Notes under the pieces: generated by a model
Database searches by the model: none
What the model was told of the DNA's origin: nothing
What the model saw: the letters and a program-made list of their open reading frames with translations, nothing else
DNA from: an uncultured Oscillospiraceae bacterium
GTDB lineage: Bacteria; Bacillota; Clostridia; Oscillospirales; Ruminococcaceae
DNA length: 9,739 nucleotides
NCBI GenBank assembly: GCA_934539585.1
Contig: CAKTCT010000066.1
Span: 1 to 9,739 of the forward strand
Direction: 5' to 3'
Shown: piece by piece, positions 1 through 7,064 of the stretch
How positions within the stretch are numbered: position 1 is the stretch's first letter
How the letters are laid out: each line of letters begins with the position of its first letter
Translations under genes and position numbers: made by a program

Positions 1-1
1 C

Positions 2-448
2 AAAGTAGCTGTGATCCGTCCCAAGCAGCGTCCCTACCAGACCAATAACTTTTATGCCGTATTAAAGCGGCAGGAAAAGCTGCCCCAGGGCTATGACACC
101 GTCATCGGCGAAGGGGGCGGCTCCCTTTCCGGCGGCGAGCGCCAGCGGCTGTCCATTGCCCGGGCCATGATGAAGGACGCCCCCATCATCCTCCTGGACG
201 AAGCCACCGCCAACGTGGACCCGGAAAACGAAAAGGAGCTGATGGAAGCCCTGGACCAGCTGACCCGGGAAAAAACCGTGATCCTCATCGCCCACCGGCT
301 GAAAACCGTCCGCCGCGCCGACCAGATTCTGGTGGTGGACAAAGGCCGCATCGTCCAGCGGGGGACCCACGAGGAGCTGCTCTGCCAGGACGGCCTCTAC
401 CGCCGCTTCGTCGTGGGCCGGGAAAAGGCCGTGGGCTGGAAGCTGTGA
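2..448 (+). CDS. ABC transporter ATP-binding domain, C-terminal fragment (5' end outside window)
   Basis: This is the last part of an ABC nucleotide-binding domain, probably from a permease-ATPase fusion exporter of the MsbA/MdlB type. Visible motifs are the signature LSGGE (about 125-139), Walker B ILLDEA with catalytic Glu (about 188-205), the D-loop, and the H-loop in AHRLKTV (about 290-310), followed by the usual GRIVQRGTHEEL tail. Walker A and the transmembrane domain would lie upstream of the window. The frame is open to the left edge, so the GTG at 11 is not taken as a real start. The first 25 or so residues do not resemble the segment that normally precedes LPQGYDTVIGEGG in this family and are less GC-rich, so the 5' part may be a rearrangement or assembly join. 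It ends in TGA and is convergent with the ECF operon. The substrate cannot be told from this fragment. Confidence 0.88.
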   Translation, partial: KVAVIRPKQRPYQTNNFYAVLKRQEKLPQGYDTVIGEGGGSLSGGERQRLSIARAMMKDAPIILLDEATANVDPENEKELMEALDQLTREKTVILIAHRLKTVRRADQILVVDKGRIVQRGTHEELLCQDGLYRRFVVGREKAVGWKL

Positions 449-458
449 CTCCCAACGC

Positions 459-494
459 AAAACCGCCGATCCTCTCAAGGACCGGCGGTTTTTT
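459..494 (+). terminator. Rho-independent terminator, possibly bidirectional
   Basis: A 13-bp stem (461-473 with 478-490, one A-C mismatch) closes a 4-base loop and is followed by six T on the + strand. It lies 10 bases after the stop of the ABC gene. On the minus strand the stem is followed by a short TTTT-like run (from the AAAA at 459-462), so it may also stop the ECF operon that ends at 505. Confidence 0.9.
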
Positions 495-504
495 CTGCCA
501 AAAA

Positions 505-1245
505 TCAGGCGGATGGCGGGGAATCCCCGGATTCCTCCGGCTCCAGCAGGCCGTATTTGATCTGGATCCGCTGAATCTTCTCCATCATGGGGTTGGCCAG
601 GACAAAGAGGAAGAACACCGTAGCCCCCGCATGGACCAGGTCAAAGGGAAAGCCCGACGCATAGGAGGCCAGCACCGCCTTCCAGGTCAGCGTCCCGGAA
701 AACATAATCACCGACCCCACGTTGATAATGCCGCCGTAGACCACCACCGTGGCCACGCCGCCGAAAAGGCACAGCGCCCAGCGCTTCCGGGGAAGGAGCC
801 CCTTCTGGACCAGAATCCCGGCCAGAAAGCCGATGATGCCGAAGCAGAACATCTGCCACGGGGTCCACGGCCCCTGTCCGAAGAAGAAGTTGGAGACGAA
901 CCCCGCCATGGCCCCCACCAGGAACCCGGCCTCGGGCCCCAGGGTCACGCCGGTGATAATCACGATGGCCACCACCGGCTTGAACTGGGGCAGCATGAAA
1001 AACGCCGCCCGCCCGGCCACAGCAATGGCGCTGAGGACCGCGATGGTCACAAGCTCCCGGGCCATGGGCCGCCGGTGCTCAAAGACCATGAAAAAGGGCA
1101 GCATGGTCACGGCCAGGATCAGCAGGCTGATCAGGTAGTATTTCCGGTCGTCCAGCACCACGATGCCGAAGGTGATGACCGCCGGGATCAGCACCAGAAT
1201 CCCCACGGCGGCGGCCGCGGTCCGTTTGCTCAGCTTTGGCAGCAT
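505..1245 (-). CDS. ECF transporter S component (substrate-binding membrane subunit), probable corrinoid specificity
   Basis: A 246-residue polytopic membrane protein that would bind the transported vitamin in an ECF importer. Residues 61-246 look like a standard six-helix S component. The stretch from about 79 to 143 (GRAAFF, FKPVVAIVI, then GFLVGAMAGFVSN and FGQGPWTPWQM) matches the type of S component found next to dedicated ECF ATPases in Clostridia. The first 60 residues add two further hydrophobic segments (about 12-30 and 37-55), which is longer than usual for the family. The start ATG overlaps the end of the ATPase gene by 16 bases and has AAGGA 9 bases upstream, so translation is probably coupled. 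Substrate assignment to cobalamin or a precursor (CbrT- or CblT-like) rests on the riboswitch and the transcobalamin-like neighbours, not on a residue seen here. It is the last gene of the operon and ends in TGA. Confidence 0.85.
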   Translation of the reverse strand: MLPKLSKRTAAAAVGILVLIPAVITFGIVVLDDRKYYLISLLILAVTMLPFFMVFEHRRPMARELVTIAVLSAIAVAGRAAFFMLPQFKPVVAIVIITGVTLGPEAGFLVGAMAGFVSNFFFGQGPWTPWQMFCFGIIGFLAGILVQKGLLPRKRWALCLFGGVATVVVYGGIINVGSVIMFSGTLTWKAVLASYASGFPFDLVHAGATVFFLFVLANPMMEKIQRIQIKYGLLEPEESGDSPPSA

Positions 1246-2873
1246 TGAATCACATCCTTACAGGTAACAGCGTTGGGGAACAGCCCGTGGGCCATCCGGC
1301 AGGCGGCGGAGGTGTAGAAGGTGTTGCCGCTGAAAAACCGCCGGGGCGTCCCCTGGGCGATGATGGAGCCGTCGAAGAACATGGCGCAGAGGTCCGCATA
1401 TTCCGCACAGAATTCCACGTCGTGGGAGACCAGGACGATGGTCTTCCCCTGGGCCAGAATCCGCCGCAGAAGGGCCGCGAACCGCTCCTTATAGGGCGCG
1501 TCCATGCCCTTGGTGGGCTCGTCCAGGAGCAGGATTTTCGGCTCCAGCAGCAGGACCTTGGCCAGAGCCGCCCGCTGCTGCTCCCCGCCGCTGAGGTCGT
1601 AGGGGTGCCGGTCCAGGAGACCGGAAAGCTCCGCCACCTCCGTGACCTCCTGGAGGAGGGCCTTCCGCTTTTCCGCCGGGAGCCGCCGGTCCAGAACTTC
1701 TTCCAGGTCCTGGGCCACGGTGCTTTTGACGAAAAGGGTCTGGGGGTCCTGGGGGAGCATGGAGACGCCCGCCTCAGTGACAGGGTTGCCCTTACAGGGC
1801 TTCCCGCCGTAGAGGACCTTGCCCCGATAGGGCTTCTGCAAGCCGCAGAGCACTGACAGCATGGTGGATTTCCCGGAGCCGTTGCCCCCCACCACCGCAA
1901 AAAGGCTCCCCTGGGGCGCCTTCAGGGACAGGTCCCGGAGAACGTCGTCCCCGTCCTTCCGGTAGCGGAACCACACCTCCCGGAGCTCCAGCGCCGAAGG
2001 GCCGGCGGGAGCCGTTTCCTCGGGAAGGAGGAAGCCCTGCTTGTCCCGGTATCCCTTCTCCAAAAACCGGCGGCCGTCCCGGACGGTAATGGGGCACTCC
2101 CCCGCGGCCCCCAGGGCCCCGTAGATCCGCATAGGGGCGGGCAGCGCCTGCTCCATGGGGCTGCGGGTCTCCCACAGGATCCGGGCGGCCTCCTCCGGAG
2201 TTCCCAGGGCGGCCACCCGCCCCTCCTCCATGACCAGCACCCGGTCGGCCAGAAGGAACGCTTCTTCCAGGCGGTGCTCCGAAAGGATCACCGTAACGCC
2301 GGTCTCCCGGTTGAGCTTTTTCACCGTGTCCAAAAATTCCGCCGCGGCGATGGGGTCCAGCTGGGAGGTGGGCTCGTCCAAAATCAGCACGTCCGGGTGC
2401 ATGGCCATGACCGACGCCAGGTTCAGAAGCTGCTTCTGCCCGCCGGAAAGCTCCGTCACCGATTTGTGGAACCAGGTCTGGATGCCGAAAAAGCTGGCCA
2501 TTTCCGCCACCCGCAGCCGGATCTCCCCGGTGTCCAGGCCCAGACTTTCCAGGCCGAAGGCCAGCTCGTGCCAGACCTTGTCGGTGACGGTCTGGTTCTC
2601 CGGGTTCTGCATGACAAAGCCGATTTTTTCCGACTGGGTCCGGAAATCCACCTCGTCCAAAGGCTTCCCGCCGTAAATGACGCGGCCCTCCCGCTTCCCG
2701 TGGGGGGCCAACACCGTTTTCAGCTGCCGGAGCAGAGTGCTTTTTCCGCAGCCGGACTTCCCGCAGAGCAGGAGAAATTCCCCGTCCTCCACGGAAAACG
2801 TCACCCCGTCCAGGGCCTTTTTCTTAGCCAGAGGGTAGGTAAAGGTCAGAGCTTCGATCTGATACGCCGCCAT
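1230..2873 (-). CDS. ECF transporter energizing ATPase, fused A-A' (two ABC domains)
   Basis: A 547-residue cytoplasmic protein with two complete ABC ATPase domains in tandem, so one polypeptide supplies both ATP sites of the ECF module. Domain 1: Walker A GKSGCGKST (38-46), Q-loop Gln89, signature LSGGQ (142-146), Walker B VLILDEPT (162-169), H-loop His200. Domain 2: Walker A GGNGSGKST (329-337), Q-loop Gln375, signature LSGGE (427-431), Walker B ILLLDEPT (447-454), H-loop His484. All catalytic motifs are intact. The ATG at 2873 is preferred over the one at 2888 because GGGAGG sits 7 bases before it. The gene overlaps the upstream T component by 28 bases and the downstream S component by 16, as expected for a dedicated group I ECF transporter. 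The linker between domains (about 235-293) is longer than a minimal one. Confidence 0.95.
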   Translation of the reverse strand: MAAYQIEALTFTYPLAKKKALDGVTFSVEDGEFLLLCGKSGCGKSTLLRQLKTVLAPHGKREGRVIYGGKPLDEVDFRTQSEKIGFVMQNPENQTVTDKVWHELAFGLESLGLDTGEIRLRVAEMASFFGIQTWFHKSVTELSGGQKQLLNLASVMAMHPDVLILDEPTSQLDPIAAAEFLDTVKKLNRETGVTVILSEHRLEEAFLLADRVLVMEEGRVAALGTPEEAARILWETRSPMEQALPAPMRIYGALGAAGECPITVRDGRRFLEKGYRDKQGFLLPEETAPAGPSALELREVWFRYRKDGDDVLRDLSLKAPQGSLFAVVGGNGSGKSTMLSVLCGLQKPYRGKVLYGGKPCKGNPVTEAGVSMLPQDPQTLFVKSTVAQDLEEVLDRRLPAEKRKALLQEVTEVAELSGLLDRHPYDLSGGEQQRAALAKVLLLEPKILLLDEPTKGMDAPYKERFAALLRRILAQGKTIVLVSHDVEFCAEYADLCAMFFDGSIIAQGTPRRFFSGNTFYTSAACRMAHGLFPNAVTCKDVIQCCQS

Positions 2874-3733
2874 TGCAGGTCCTCCCATACATCCAGTCCT
2901 ACCGGCAGCAGCAGAAACGCCGTGTAGGCAACATCCGTCATGATGCCGGTGATCCCCGGCGCTTTCATCCCCAAGGAGGGGTAATACCGCATCTTCGTCT
3001 CCCCCAGGAACACCCCGGCCAGGAACACCGCGGCCAGTCCCCCCATGATCCCCAGCAGAATCCGGTCCCGGCGGTCCAGCCGGTACAGGGAAAAGCTGGT
3101 CCGCCCCCGGAGGCCGTATCCCCGGGACCGCATGGAATCCGCCGTTTCAATGGCGTTTTCCAGGGCCCAGGTGGTGAGGATGGAGAGGATACGCAGCCCG
3201 TGGCGGGCCCGTTCCAGAACGTTCCCGCTTCCCGGGTCCCGGCCGAGGCACCGCTGCCCGTCGGAGATCCGCCGGAGCTGGGCCCGGAACCGGGGCACGA
3301 ACCGCAGCGCCATGGACAGCACCAGAGACAGCGCCGGGATCACCCGCCCGAAAAGGTACAGGAACTTGTCCGAGGTCATCACGGCGTTGTAGCAGGAAAA
3401 CCACAGGGCCGCCGCCGCAAACAGCACCCCCATGGCCGCGCCGTAGAGGATGGATTCCAGGGTAATGGGATTGTTCCGCACATAAGTGAGGATGGTGACG
3501 CCCTGGTGGCTGAACATGGGGTTGATCACCGCCACCAGCAGCGCCGTGGGGATTACCCAGAGCATCCCGCCCTTGGCCGCGCCGGCCTTCCGGAGATACC
3601 CGAAGTACACCGCCGCCGCCAGCAGGGAGACCGCCAGGAACACCGGGTGCATCAGAAACATGGTACACCCGATGGCCCCCACGAAAAAGCAGAAGTTCAC
3701 CGCCGGATGACAGCGGGAAAAGGCGTCGCCCAT
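2846..3733 (-). CDS. ECF transporter T component (CbiQ-type transmembrane coupling subunit)
   Basis: A 295-residue membrane protein that links the two ATPase domains to the S component. It has N-terminal hydrophobic helices (about 11-110), a central segment at 120-150, and the charged cytoplasmic coupling region ending in ETADSMRSRGYG (196-207), the hallmark of CbiQ-family T components. An earlier Ala-Arg (176-177, in RARHGLRI) may be the first coupling-helix motif. Two more hydrophobic helices follow (about 224-243 and 258-280). The start lies one base after the stop of the DUF4430 lipoprotein gene, with GGAGG about 11 bases upstream, so the two are almost certainly co-translated. It overlaps the ATPase gene by 28 bases. 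It ends in TGA. Confidence 0.92.
   Translation of the reverse strand: MGDAFSRCHPAVNFCFFVGAIGCTMFLMHPVFLAVSLLAAAVYFGYLRKAGAAKGGMLWVIPTALLVAVINPMFSHQGVTILTYVRNNPITLESILYGAAMGVLFAAAALWFSCYNAVMTSDKFLYLFGRVIPALSLVLSMALRFVPRFRAQLRRISDGQRCLGRDPGSGNVLERARHGLRILSILTTWALENAIETADSMRSRGYGLRGRTSFSLYRLDRRDRILLGIMGGLAAVFLAGVFLGETKMRYYPSLGMKAPGITGIMTDVAYTAFLLLPVGLDVWEDLQWRRIRSKL
2881..2886 (-). promoter_or_regulatory. Ribosome binding site deciding the A-A' ATPase start
   Basis: GGGAGG on the minus strand lies 7 bases before the ATG at 2873. The ATG at 2888 would overlap this site and lacks one of its own, so the shorter protein (MAAYQIEAL...) is taken. Confidence 0.75.
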
Positions 3734-3734
3734 G

Positions 3735-4598
3735 TTATTCCGTTCCTCCCAGCCAGTCGCAGCCCAGGTCCCGGCCCAGGTCGCAGGTATAAAGCCATTC
3801 CACCTTGTCCCCGTCCTTCAGCTGATAGCGGCTGCACCCGTAGTTGGGGAACCACCCGTTGACCCGGTACATCCACCCGCTCAGCGAGCCGCAGTCGAAC
3901 TCATAAAGGTTGTGGATGCCCTCGATGTAGCAGCTGTTGTACATGGGGGTGTTGGTGAATTCCATGTGGATCTTGTTGTTCCGGGTTTCCCGGAGAAGGA
4001 CGTCAAAAACCGACTCCCCTTCGTAGAACGTCACCGTCTGCTCCGCTAAGATCACGCCGTCGGCGGGGAGCACCGACTCCTTGTCCATGTTGAACTTGTC
4101 CATGTTGTCCAGAATGGTGTCGCACCGGATGGATAGGGTGCAGGTATACGCCGTTTTGGTATCCACCTGGACGTCCTGGGGCTCCACGGGCTTGGGCTTG
4201 CCCTCGGGGATGGGGTCGGTCTGGTAGCGGTCCTTTTCCGGGGGAGCGCTGCTTTCAGCCGGTTCCGGCGCGCTGGAAGGCTCCGCCGGAGCAGAGCTTT
4301 CCGCAGGCTGGGAGGAAACCGGTTCTTCCGGAGCCGAGGATTCCGCCGGAGCCGCGCTTCCCTCCGCCGCAGAGCTCTCCCCGCTTTCCGCAGAGGATTC
4401 CTCCAGTGCGGAGCTCTCCTCCGGGACCGAAACCTCCGACGCCTCGGAAGCCTCAGACGACTCAAAGCTCTCCGACACCTCCGATACCACGGAGAAAACG
4501 GAGCTTTCCGTCTCCGGCAGGGGCCGTGTCTGCCCGCAGCCGGTGAGCAGCAGCGCCGCCAGACCTATTCCCAGCAATAACCGGTTCCAAGTTTTCAT
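3735..4598 (-). CDS. DUF4430 (transcobalamin beta-domain-like) lipoprotein
   Basis: A 287-residue predicted lipoprotein. The signal sequence (MKTWNRLLLG...) ends in a lipobox LLTG-C with Cys21 as the lipidated residue. Residues 30-122 are a low-complexity Ser/Glu/Ala/Pro spacer with many ESSAP-like units, which would hold the domain away from the membrane. Residues 146-282 are a DUF4430 domain: CTLSIRCDTILDN, then GESVFDVLL, YIEGIHNLYEFDCG, SGWMYRVNG and the C-terminal GDKVEWLYTCDLGRDLG. Several Cys in the domain (153, 159, 223, 236, 255, 272, 280) could form disulfides. DUF4430 is related to the C-terminal beta domain of vertebrate transcobalamin and intrinsic factor; corrinoid binding here is an inference supported by the riboswitch. 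The ATG at 4598 is chosen because AGGAG lies 9 bases upstream; an in-frame TTG at 4616 would spoil the signal peptide. It ends in TAA one base before the T-component start, which suggests it hands ligand to that ECF transporter. Confidence 0.9.
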   Translation of the reverse strand: MKTWNRLLLGIGLAALLLTGCGQTRPLPETESSVFSVVSEVSESFESSEASEASEVSVPEESSALEESSAESGESSAAEGSAAPAESSAPEEPVSSQPAESSAPAEPSSAPEPAESSAPPEKDRYQTDPIPEGKPKPVEPQDVQVDTKTAYTCTLSIRCDTILDNMDKFNMDKESVLPADGVILAEQTVTFYEGESVFDVLLRETRNNKIHMEFTNTPMYNSCYIEGIHNLYEFDCGSLSGWMYRVNGWFPNYGCSRYQLKDGDKVEWLYTCDLGRDLGCDWLGGTE

Positions 4599-4607
4599 GT
4601 TCGCTCT

Positions 4608-4613
4608 CTCCTG
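4608..4613 (-). promoter_or_regulatory. Ribosome binding site of the DUF4430 lipoprotein gene
   Basis: CAGGAG on the minus strand, 9 bases before the ATG at 4598. It supports that start over the TTG at 4616. Confidence 0.7.
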
Positions 4614-4627
4614 CAAAAATCAAAGTA

Positions 4628-4652
4628 AGAGGGGGCCGGGAAAGCCCCCTCT
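4628..4652 (-). terminator. Intercistronic hairpin, possible partial terminator or RNA processing/stability element
   Basis: A perfect 9-bp GC-rich stem (4628-4636 with 4644-4652) with a 7-base loop lies between the surface-protein stop and the lipoprotein ribosome binding site. On the minus strand it is followed by TACTTTGATTTTTG, a broken T-run, so termination would be leaky. It could lower expression of the downstream transporter genes or protect the 3' end of the upstream message. Confidence 0.5.
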
Positions 4653-4658
4653 GTGTGT

Positions 4659-6992
4659 TTAGCCGATCCAGCGGCCGGATGCGTCAACCTTGTATCCGTC
4701 CGGGGTCGTGGTGTTGGCAAGCATTGCGCCGGAAGCGCTGAGGTAGTACCAGCTGCCGTCCAGGTTGAGCCAGTTGGTCTTCATGCCGCCCCAACCCAGG
4801 AAGTAGTACCAGCTGCCATTGACCTTCTTCCAGCCGGTGGCCATCTTGCCGCCGTCCAGATAGTACCAGGTGGCGTTGACCATCTGCCAGCCGGTGGCCA
4901 TGGCGTGGTCGGAACCGAAGAAGTACCAGGTCCCTTCGATGTTCAGCCAGCCTTCCGCCAGGGCGTCGTCCTTCAGGAAGGACCACTTGCCGCTGTCGTG
5001 CTTGCGCCAGACGCCGCTGTCGTCCGAAGCGGGGTACTGGAGAACGATCTCGCCCAGAGCATCGCTCCGGTCCTGCAAAGCGCCGTTTCCGTCGCAGAAG
5101 TACCACTTGCCGTCCAGCTTGAACCAGCCGGTGAGCATCGCGCCCCAGGGACGCAGGTAGTAGGTCTTGCCGCCGGTGGTCAGCCAGCCGGTGCTCATGA
5201 CGCCGTCTCTCTGGAAGAAGTACCAGAAGCCGTCCACCTTGACCCAGCCGGTGAAGTGCTCGGAGCCGGTGGGATCAAAGAGCTCCCAATGGCTGTCCTC
5301 GTACTGCCGCCAGAGGTATTTTTTGTCCTTGGAGAGGTACGCCTTGACCACCTTGGTCTTGGAGCCTACCCGGTTGTTGTAGATGGGAGCCTTGCCGCCG
5401 GTCATCCGCTGGTAAGCCAGCAGCGCCAGAGCAGCCTGGTCGGTAGCCATGCCGTCGGCAACGCCGCCTTCGGCTCCGCCGCCGGTGGCAGCCCCGGCCT
5501 GGACGTGCATAAAGCCGCCGTCCTTGGCCTCAAAGGTCAGAAGGGCATCCAGGAGGGAGTGGCCGTTCTTGACAAACCGGCTGTCGCTGTTGGGGTCGAT
5601 CCCCATGCCGCAGAGGGCGATAATGGTCTGGGCCACAGACTCGGAGTTGTTGGAACCCCAGCTGCTGAGGCCGCCGTTGGATTCCTGGAGCTTGGAGAGA
5701 ATGGCCACGCCGCGTTTCACCACCGCGTCAACCTTGGGGTCGTCCCGGTAGGGAGTCAGGGCCTGGAGGGCCATGGCGGTCATATCCGGGTCCGCGGAAA
5801 CGCCCATAAAGTCAAATCCGCCGCCGGAAATCTCGTTGGCCAGAATCTCGTTGATGTACTTCTGACGGATGTCAGGGTCAGAGGTCTCATAGCCCTTGGT
5901 GTCCAGAGCGATCAGCGCGAAGATCACGCCGTTGACGCCCTGGCTTTTGACCTTGTCGAAGTTGGCCAGTTTTTCCACCAGGTTGTAGCCGCCCACGTTG
6001 GTGGCGTCTCTGCCGATGGCGGACAGGCCCATGATCACCCGGGAGTACTCGGTGTATTTCCGGTCGCCTTCCAGGATGCCGTCGTTTTCCTTCAGGGTGT
6101 TGACCACGTTTTCGTAGTACTTGTCATAGTACCCGGAAGCAACGCCGTACTCGCCGCCGGACAGGGCGATGATGGACCACTCGCCGCCGACGGTGCCGAT
6201 GGTGGGATCAGGAGTATGCCGGTAGATGTAGTCCAGCGTCCGTTCCAGCACGTCGGAAACGTCCGCAGGCTCCTTCACGCTTCCGGAACCGCCGGAGGTC
6301 TGGGGGATGCTGTTAAGAATGGTCTTGGCGTCGGCCAGAGCCTTGGCGACCGTAGCCTTGTCCGCAGCGGCGTTGATGGCCGCTTTTCCGTCGGCAACCG
6401 CCTCGGCGATGGCCTTCTGGCCCGCTTCGTCGTACTTGGAAGCGTCCTTGTAGCCTTCCAGCTCGGCGATGGCCGCTTCCTTGGCAGCTTCCAGTTCCTT
6501 CTTGTCGGTGTAGGTCTTTTCGATGGCGTCCAGAGCTGCTTTGGCGTCGGTGAGAGCCTTGGCTACCGCATCTTTGTCCTCGGCGGCGGCAATGGCTTCT
6601 TTTCCGGCGGCAACAACGTCGGCCATGGATTTCTGGGTGTCCTCGTCAAATTCGGAAGCGACCTTATAGCCGTCCAGTTCCGCGGTGGCCGCATCCTTGG
6701 CGTCCTGGAGTTCCTTCCGGTCGGTAGCTTCCTTGGCAATGACGTCCAGAGCCGCTTTGGCGTCGGCAAGCGCCTTGTCCACCGCGTCCTTGTCCTCGGC
6801 GGCGGCGATGGCGTCCTTAGCGGCCGCAATGACGTCGGCCATGGCGTCCTTGGCGGCATCGTCGTAGTTGGCGGGGTCCTTGTAGCCGTCCAGTTCCGCG
6901 GAAGCCGCGTCCTTGGCGTCCTGGAGAATCTCCGCTTCGGTCTTCTTCACGCTGACGGTGAAGTCCGGCAGCTGGCAGAAGTACCGTTCCAT
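4659..6992 (-). CDS. Toroid and cell-wall-binding part of the interrupted surface protein (downstream of TAG)
   Basis: This frame is open from 7061 to the TAA at 4659 (800 codons). The first ATG is at 6992, giving 777 residues, but there is no ribosome binding site before it and no signal peptide, so independent expression and export are unlikely. Residues counted from that ATG: 21-231, three helical repeats; 232-240, a Gly/Ser linker; about 244-540, an alpha/alpha toroid of the terpenoid-cyclase/prenyltransferase and cobalamin-binding superfamily, with helix pairs such as PDMTAMALQALTPY (402-415), SVAQTIIALCGMGI (452-465) and ATDQAALALLAYQRM (516-530). No squalene-cyclase DxDD motif is seen, so a binding rather than catalytic role is inferred. 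Residues 561-777 are cell-wall-binding repeats with GW..V/L.G.WYY units, which would attach the protein to wall polymers. The segment makes most sense as the C-terminal part of the protein begun at 9095. Confidence 0.75.
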   Translation of the reverse strand: MERYFCQLPDFTVSVKKTEAEILQDAKDAASAELDGYKDPANYDDAAKDAMADVIAAAKDAIAAAEDKDAVDKALADAKAALDVIAKEATDRKELQDAKDAATAELDGYKVASEFDEDTQKSMADVVAAGKEAIAAAEDKDAVAKALTDAKAALDAIEKTYTDKKELEAAKEAAIAELEGYKDASKYDEAGQKAIAEAVADGKAAINAAADKATVAKALADAKTILNSIPQTSGGSGSVKEPADVSDVLERTLDYIYRHTPDPTIGTVGGEWSIIALSGGEYGVASGYYDKYYENVVNTLKENDGILEGDRKYTEYSRVIMGLSAIGRDATNVGGYNLVEKLANFDKVKSQGVNGVIFALIALDTKGYETSDPDIRQKYINEILANEISGGGFDFMGVSADPDMTAMALQALTPYRDDPKVDAVVKRGVAILSKLQESNGGLSSWGSNNSESVAQTIIALCGMGIDPNSDSRFVKNGHSLLDALLTFEAKDGGFMHVQAGAATGGGAEGGVADGMATDQAALALLAYQRMTGGKAPIYNNRVGSKTKVVKAYLSKDKKYLWRQYEDSHWELFDPTGSEHFTGWVKVDGFWYFFQRDGVMSTGWLTTGGKTYYLRPWGAMLTGWFKLDGKWYFCDGNGALQDRSDALGEIVLQYPASDDSGVWRKHDSGKWSFLKDDALAEGWLNIEGTWYFFGSDHAMATGWQMVNATWYYLDGGKMATGWKKVNGSWYYFLGWGGMKTNWLNLDGSWYYLSASGAMLANTTTPDGYKVDASGRWIG
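4662..5315 (-). repeat. Cell-wall-binding (choline-binding-like) repeat tail
   Basis: Codes for about eight or nine units of roughly 20 residues rich in Trp, Tyr and Gly. Examples are TGWVKVDGFWYFF, TGWFKLDGKWYFC, EGWLNIEGTWYFF, TGWKKVNGSWYYF and TNWLNLDGSWYYL. Such repeats form a solenoid that binds teichoic-acid or other wall glycans without covalent attachment. One unit (about 5025-5090) is interrupted by a longer insertion. Confidence 0.88.
5373..6263 (-). other. Region coding for an alpha/alpha toroid (transcobalamin alpha-domain-like)
   Basis: About 297 residues of paired amphipathic helices joined by Gly-rich turns (GGEWSIIALSGG, GVNGVIFALIALDTKG, ISGGGFDFMG, DGGFMHVQ). This is the pattern of prenyltransferase/squalene-cyclase toroids and of the N-terminal barrel of intrinsic factor and transcobalamin. 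The fold is inferred from the helix and Gly pattern; ligand binding is inferred from the riboswitch and the linked DUF4430 domains. Confidence 0.7.
6300..6932 (-). repeat. Three tandem repeats of about 72 codons coding for helical bundles
   Basis: Units lie at about 6932-6714, 6713-6498 and 6497-6300. Each begins E-L/I-..AK.AA.AEL.GYK and ends VAKAL.DAK..L..I. The first two are nearly identical in places (ELDGYK, AIAAAEDKDAV, DAKAALD) and the third has diverged. They are Ala/Lys/Asp/Glu-rich three-helix modules like FIVAR or DUF1542 surface-protein spacers, probably a stalk. The similar DNA could allow unit loss or gain by recombination. Confidence 0.85.
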
Positions 6993-7061
6993 AATCGGCG
7001 CGTTGAGGTTGGGGTCGCCCTGGCCGTAAACGCCCTTGTCGGCGCCCAGCTGAGAGCCCCA

Positions 7062-7064
7062 CTA
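7062..7064 (-). other. In-frame TAG (amber) codon inside the surface-protein gene
   Basis: On the minus strand the local codons are TTC TCC TCC TAG TGG GGC TCT CAG. The frame is open for 677 codons before and 800 after, with domain continuity across it. A single transition from CAG (Gln) or TGG (Trp) would produce it. The other complete genes here end in TGA (505, 1230, 2846) or TAA (3735, 4659), and the partial ABC gene ends in TGA (448); none uses TAG. Confidence 0.9.

Noticed and set aside
445..1248. 267-codon + strand frame opposite the S component
   Set aside because: His/Gln/Pro/Gly-rich with no recognisable domain and no ribosome binding site; the minus strand codes for a clear membrane protein.
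4599..4616. TTG start at 4616 for the lipoprotein
   Set aside because: It overlaps the ribosome binding site of the ATG at 4598 and adds acidic residues before the signal sequence.
5373..6263. Active terpene cyclase or prenyltransferase
   Set aside because: The toroid lacks a visible DxDD or other catalytic motif and belongs to a secreted wall protein under cobalamin control.
6300..6932. CRISPR-like array
   Set aside because: The repeats are 72-codon protein repeats in frame, with no short identical repeat-spacer pattern and no cas genes.
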